A stretch of DNA of 19,672 nt from Chitinophagaceae bacterium (GTDB lineage Bacteria; Bacteroidota; Bacteroidia; Chitinophagales; Chitinophagaceae), in the NCBI GenBank assembly GCA_017989935.1, contig JAGNOY010000009.1, positions 1-19,672 on the forward strand, given 5' to 3'. The position numbers were made by a program, and so were the translations under genes. How positions within the stretch are numbered: position 1 is the stretch's first letter; the number at the start of each line of letters is the position of its first letter. The notes under the pieces were generated by a model. It saw only the letters and a list, made by a program, of their open reading frames with translations. It was not told the DNA's origin and searched no databases. This document shows positions 16,581 through 19,672 of the stretch, one piece after another.

Positions 16581-17357
16581 ATGAAAAACAAACTATTACT
16601 AAGCTTACTAGGATTAACCTTAATATCTGGTATGGCAAAAGCGCAAGACAGCAAAGCTGAAGAAATTTTTAAGAAATATCGTTTTAGCTTATTTCTTGGG
16701 CCAACATTTAATTCATTAAGACCAACAGCCAATGCTACCGATAACTATGCTATCAGTAAAGTCAAAGGAAATGTAGGGTTTAGTTTTGGATTAGGTGCTG
16801 ATTTAAATATCAATGAAAGATATACAATTTATACTGGTTTAGGTTTGGATTGGAGAGGTGGAACTATCAGTTCGACTTATGTGCCAAATGCGGCTAAGCC
16901 AAATCCTGATCCAAATTATTTAAAGCGTGCTGATGTAACCTATCGCTCTCAGTTTTTAACTGTACCCATTGGACTTAAACTTAAAGCATTTGAAGTAAGT
17001 AAAATTAAAATATTTGCACAAACAGGATTTGATTTAGGGATCACCATTAGCAACAAAGGAGATTATTCTGTAAAATTATCGAATGATACATTGGCTTCTA
17101 CTTTTACGACTATAGCTAGCAAGGTAAAACTAGGCAAAGATGGTTTTGCTAAAATGGTACCCTTTAATCTTGGTTGGAGTGTAGGTGTTGGTGCTGAGTA
17201 TCCAGTGACAGAAAAGAATGCAGTGTATGCCGCTTTATTATATCGTAATGGTTTTATAGACAATACAACGCCTAAATTAAATAAAGATGGATACAAGTTT
17301 AGTGATGGCAATATTCGTAGCAATACATTTGCAATTAGAGTAGGATATTTCTTTTAA
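16581..17357 (+). CDS. small outer-membrane beta-barrel protein (PorT/OMP_b-brl-like)
   Basis: 258 residues with a signal peptide (1-22, LISGMAKA then QDSK). The mature part has amphipathic strands typical of an 8-10 stranded barrel: FSLFLGPTFNSLRP, VGFSFGLGADLNINERYTIY, TGLGLDWRGGT, FLTVPIGLKLKAFEVSKIKI, VGVGAEYPVTEKNAVYAALL, with a terminal strand FAIRVGYFF ending in Phe, as expected for outer-membrane insertion. It belongs to the broad outer-membrane beta-barrel group common in Bacteroidota; no specific function can be assigned. It is divergent from gldB with a short gap (16514-16580) and is closed by its own intrinsic terminator, so it is probably monocistronic. Confidence 0.82.
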   Translation: MKNKLLLSLLGLTLISGMAKAQDSKAEEIFKKYRFSLFLGPTFNSLRPTANATDNYAISKVKGNVGFSFGLGADLNINERYTIYTGLGLDWRGGTISSTYVPNAAKPNPDPNYLKRADVTYRSQFLTVPIGLKLKAFEVSKIKIFAQTGFDLGITISNKGDYSVKLSNDTLASTFTTIASKVKLGKDGFAKMVPFNLGWSVGVGAEYPVTEKNAVYAALLYRNGFIDNTTPKLNKDGYKFSDGNIRSNTFAIRVGYFF

Positions 17358-17377
17358 AGAATCAAACAACATGAATG

Positions 17378-17406
17378 AAGCCACGTTTTATTGCGTGGCT
17401 TTTTTA
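17378..17406 (+). terminator. intrinsic terminator of the outer-membrane barrel gene
   Basis: AAGCCACG (17378-17385) pairs with CGTGGCTT (17394-17401) around an 8-nt loop, and a T-run begins at 17400. It lies 21 bp past the stop codon. The pairing is perfect, so this is the clearest terminator in the window. Confidence 0.9.
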
Positions 17407-17465
17407 TTTACGAGATTTGCCGATTGAAAGACTAACTGCAATGAACCTAGATGCATCTTAGGACT

Positions 17466-17545
17466 GTGGCAGTGATAGAACGGATACCCCGCATCCTGAG
17501 GCCTTGCGAAGGAGCGGAGTATGAGTGATAGCACGCCCGCCACCC
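17466..17545 (+). repeat. structured intergenic repeat element, copy C
   Basis: The outer arms GTGGC (17466-17470) and GCCAC (17539-17543) pair. The inner arms ACCCCGC (17486-17492) and GCGGAGT (17514-17520) pair with one mismatch, extended by TCCT (17494-17497) with AGGA (17510-17513). The facing strands GATAGAACGGATACCCC (from 17474) and GTATGAGTGATAGC (17519-17532) resemble those of copy B. The element lies between a strong terminator and the nadE promoter, so here it is not needed to stop the upstream gene. Confidence 0.6.
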
Positions 17546-17561
17546 AAAAGATGAAGCATAA

Positions 17562-17636
17562 TTTTATCCCCTAGTTAAATTGTACGAGTGAATACCTCTA
17601 AAACATCTTACTTTTGAGAGCCCAAAAGGGATAAAA
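17562..17636. repeat. 9-bp inverted repeat flanking the nadE promoter
   Basis: TTTTATCCC (17562-17570) and GGGATAAAA (17628-17636) are perfect inverted copies 57 nt apart, on either side of the candidate nadE -7 box. A smaller palindrome CTTTTG / CAAAAG (17611-17616, 17623-17628) overlaps the box. They could be paired operator half-sites. Chance is possible in AT-rich DNA. Confidence 0.3.
17609..17616 (+). promoter_or_regulatory. Bacteroidota-type -7 box of nadE
   Basis: TACTTTTG matches TAnnTTTG exactly and lies 33 nt before the nadE ATG. The nearest TTG upstream (17580-17582) is 26 nt away, too far for a standard -33 element. Confidence 0.5.
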
Positions 17637-17649
17637 CTTTTACGACATC

Positions 17650-19332
17650 ATGAAAATTATTCTTGCGCAACAGAATTATCATATTGGAAATTTTGAAAGT
17701 AATACGCAAAAAATTATTGAAGCCATTCAGCATGCAAAATCAAAAAAAGCGGATTTGGTTGTTTTTTCTGAACTAAGCATTTGCGGTTATCCGCCTAGAG
17801 ATTTTTTAGAGTTCAATGACTTTATTGAAAAATGTCAGGCTGCTTTAGAAGAAATTAAAAAACATACACAAGGCATTGGTGTGTTGGTGGGATGTCCAAG
17901 TAAAAATCCAATTGCAGAAGGCAAAGATTTATTTAATAGCGCTTATTTATTATACAATGAAGAAGTAGCAGATGTGGTGCACAAAACCTTATTGCCAACT
18001 TATGATGTGTTTGATGAGTATAGATATTTCGAGCCCGCTTACGATTGGCATGTGATGAATTTTAAAGGCCAGAAATTAGCTGTTACTATTTGCGAAGATA
18101 TCTGGAACCTTGGCGACAATCCATTGTATAGAACTTGTCCGATGGATGAGTTAATCAAATTTGCACCTGATGTAATGATTAACTTAAGTGCATCGCCCTT
18201 TGATTATACGCATGTTGAAGATAGAAAGGCAATCATAAAAGCCAATGTAAGAAAGTATAAAATTCCGATGTTGTATTGCAATGCAGTAGGCTCACAAACA
18301 GAAATTGTATTTGATGGAGGCTCATTAGTTTTTGATGCACAGATGAATTTGATTTGTGAGGGAAGTTATTTTCAAGAAGATTATATCGAAGCAGATTTAG
18401 GGGATGATGGAAAATTTCTACAAGAAGTGTTGCTCACATCGGAAAAAATTTCTGACCAAGAATTAAATCCAGTGAAGTATGATGCCACATTACATACAGA
18501 TAAATTGTACGCAGCCATTGTGTTAGGCATCAAAGATTATTTTAGTAAAATGGGTTTTGCAAAAGCTATATTAGGTTCAAGTGGAGGTATAGATTCTGCA
18601 GTGACCTTAGTCTTAGCTTGTGATGCCTTAGGCGCTGAAAACGTGACAGCTATCTTGATGCCCTCGCAATATTCTACTTCGCATTCTGTATCGGATGCGG
18701 AACAACTATCGAAGAATTTAGGAAATCCAGCTCACACCATTGCCATCAAACCGATATTCGATTCCTTTATGGAACAGCTCGAACCTTTGTACAAAGATTT
18801 GCCGTTTAATATTGCTGAAGAAAATATACAAGCTAGAACAAGAGGAAATTTACTCATGGCTATTGCCAATAAGTTTGGCTATATTTTATTAAACACAACC
18901 AATAAAAGTGAATGTGCTACAGGCTATGGTACTTTATATGGCGATATGGCTGGTGGCATTGCCGTCTTAGGTGATGTATATAAAATGCAAGTGTATGCAT
19001 TGGCAAAGTATATTAATAGAGACCAAGAAATTATTCCGCAACACATCATCGATAAAGCGCCATCAGCCGAATTGCGACCTAATCAAAAAGATAGCGACTC
19101 TTTGCCTGATTACAGAATTTTAGATGCCATATTGTATCAGTATATCGAACGCAGGCAAGGGCCTAAAGAAATTTTAGCCCAAGGATTTGAACAAGCCATC
19201 GTAGATCGTACATTACGTTTAGTCAATATCAGTGAGTATAAGCGAAATCAGTTTTGTCCGATTATACGTGTGTCACCTAAAGCTTTTGGTGTAGGCAGAA
19301 GAGTGCCTATTGTTGCAAAATATCTTTCTTAA
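17650..19332 (+). CDS. nadE: glutamine-dependent NAD+ synthetase
   Basis: The enzyme makes NAD+ from deamido-NAD+, ATP and glutamine, the last step of NAD synthesis. The 560-residue protein joins an N-terminal nitrilase-type glutaminase to a C-terminal synthetase. The glutaminase catalytic triad is visible: Glu41 (FSELSICGYPP), Lys112 (HKTLLPTYDVFDEYRYF) and Cys148 (AVTICEDIWN). The synthetase has the ATP PP-loop GSSGGIDSA (309-317) and the conserved LLNTTNKSECATGYGTLYGD and DKAPSAELRPNQKDSDSLPD segments. The domain order and length are normal for the bacterial glutamine-using form, so it need not rely on free ammonia. The start ATG is followed at once by the conserved KIILAQQN strand. The next gene starts 17 bp after its stop, so the two are probably cotranscribed. 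Confidence 0.97.
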   Translation: MKIILAQQNYHIGNFESNTQKIIEAIQHAKSKKADLVVFSELSICGYPPRDFLEFNDFIEKCQAALEEIKKHTQGIGVLVGCPSKNPIAEGKDLFNSAYLLYNEEVADVVHKTLLPTYDVFDEYRYFEPAYDWHVMNFKGQKLAVTICEDIWNLGDNPLYRTCPMDELIKFAPDVMINLSASPFDYTHVEDRKAIIKANVRKYKIPMLYCNAVGSQTEIVFDGGSLVFDAQMNLICEGSYFQEDYIEADLGDDGKFLQEVLLTSEKISDQELNPVKYDATLHTDKLYAAIVLGIKDYFSKMGFAKAILGSSGGIDSAVTLVLACDALGAENVTAILMPSQYSTSHSVSDAEQLSKNLGNPAHTIAIKPIFDSFMEQLEPLYKDLPFNIAEENIQARTRGNLLMAIANKFGYILLNTTNKSECATGYGTLYGDMAGGIAVLGDVYKMQVYALAKYINRDQEIIPQHIIDKAPSAELRPNQKDSDSLPDYRILDAILYQYIERRQGPKEILAQGFEQAIVDRTLRLVNISEYKRNQFCPIIRVSPKAFGVGRRVPIVAKYLS

Positions 19333-19349
19333 TTTAAACAAACAATTTC

Positions 19350-19672
19350 ATGTTAATAGATACCCATGCCCATTTGTATGACGAGCAATTTAATGCTGAT
19401 AGAGATAGCATGTTGAATATAGCTATGACCAATGGCATAGAGAAATTTTTTTTACCGAATTGCGATAGCGAAACTATTCCAACTATGCTTGAACTAGAAG
19501 CACAATATCCGGAAAATTGTTTTGCGATGATGGGCATACATCCATGTTATATCAAAGAAAATTATCAGGAAGAACTTCGTGTAGCGCAAGAATGGTTAGA
19601 GAAAAGAAAATTTTGTGCGGTGGGTGAAATAGGCTTGGATTATTATTGGGACAAGACATTTGCCAAAGAGCA
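19350..19672 (+). CDS. TatD-family metal-dependent hydrolase, N-terminal part (runs off window)
   Basis: The frame begins at ATG 19350-19352 and is open to the window end (107 codons seen of about 255 usual). It starts with the amidohydrolase metal motif DTHAH (His6, His8), then GIHP (62-65) and VGEIGLDYYW with the metal-ligand Glu93, all standard for TatD/YcfH proteins. Family members are 3'-5' DNA/RNA exonucleases or D-aminoacyl-tRNA deacylase-like hydrolases; which applies cannot be told here. It lies 17 bp downstream of nadE and probably shares its transcript. Confidence 0.92.
   Translation, partial: MLIDTHAHLYDEQFNADRDSMLNIAMTNGIEKFFLPNCDSETIPTMLELEAQYPENCFAMMGIHPCYIKENYQEELRVAQEWLEKRKFCAVGEIGLDYYWDKTFAKE

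Noticed and set aside
19334..19537. Minus-strand frame opposite the TatD start
   Set aside because: The plus strand here encodes an unmistakable TatD N-terminus with metal motifs, so the minus frame is a shadow.

Overview
The window is AT-rich chromosomal DNA from a member of the Bacteroidota. The evidence is a CotH/lamin-tail protein with a type IX secretion sorting tail, the gliding lipoprotein GldB, a TonB-dependent receptor with an N-terminal carboxypeptidase-regulatory-like domain, an HU-CCDC81/SPOR membrane protein, and upstream sites of the form TAnnTTTG, the Bacteroidota -7 promoter element. The mix suggests a Chitinophagia/Sphingobacteriia-like lineage, but that rank is only inference. 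I see no rRNA, tRNA, CRISPR array, insertion sequence or prophage gene.

Layout. Positions 1-2630 (+): the 3' end of a large secreted CotH-type protein, then a secreted WG-repeat protein. Positions 2631-3020: a gene-free stretch with a structured repeat element, a hairpin and the terminator of the next gene. Positions 3021-7235 (-): a periplasmic TlpA-like thioredoxin, purH and comEC, apparently independent genes. Positions 7458-13975 (-): a close block transcribed as TonB-dependent receptor, then a TPR + outer-membrane barrel fusion, then an HU-CCDC81/SPOR protein that spans the inner membrane. Positions 14056-15471 (+): hisS, whose 3' end overlaps gldB (-, to 16513) by 8 bases. Positions 16581-19672 (+): a small outer-membrane barrel with its own terminator, then nadE and the start of a tatD-family gene, probably cotranscribed.

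How the genes relate. Housekeeping functions (PurH, HisRS, NAD synthetase, TatD, ComEC) are interleaved with cell-envelope functions typical of Bacteroidota. The 7458-13975 block is the most suggestive: an outer-membrane receptor, a protein joining a periplasmic TPR superhelix to a barrel, and a protein with a peptidoglycan-binding SPOR domain outside and HU-like domains inside could form one envelope assembly. That link is inference from gene order only.

The most unusual non-coding signal is a family of three intergenic elements (2668-2778, 7372-7440, 17466-17545). They share an architecture: an outer stem, two related purine-rich strands (GATnGwAGCGGAwA-like) facing each other, and an inner stem whose sequence differs in each copy. 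Stem sequence changes while pairing is kept, which looks like selection on structure. I recall related repeats in other Bacteroidota genomes but cannot name a described family. The best protein-level oddity is the TPR-barrel fusion, which has a forced TTG start.
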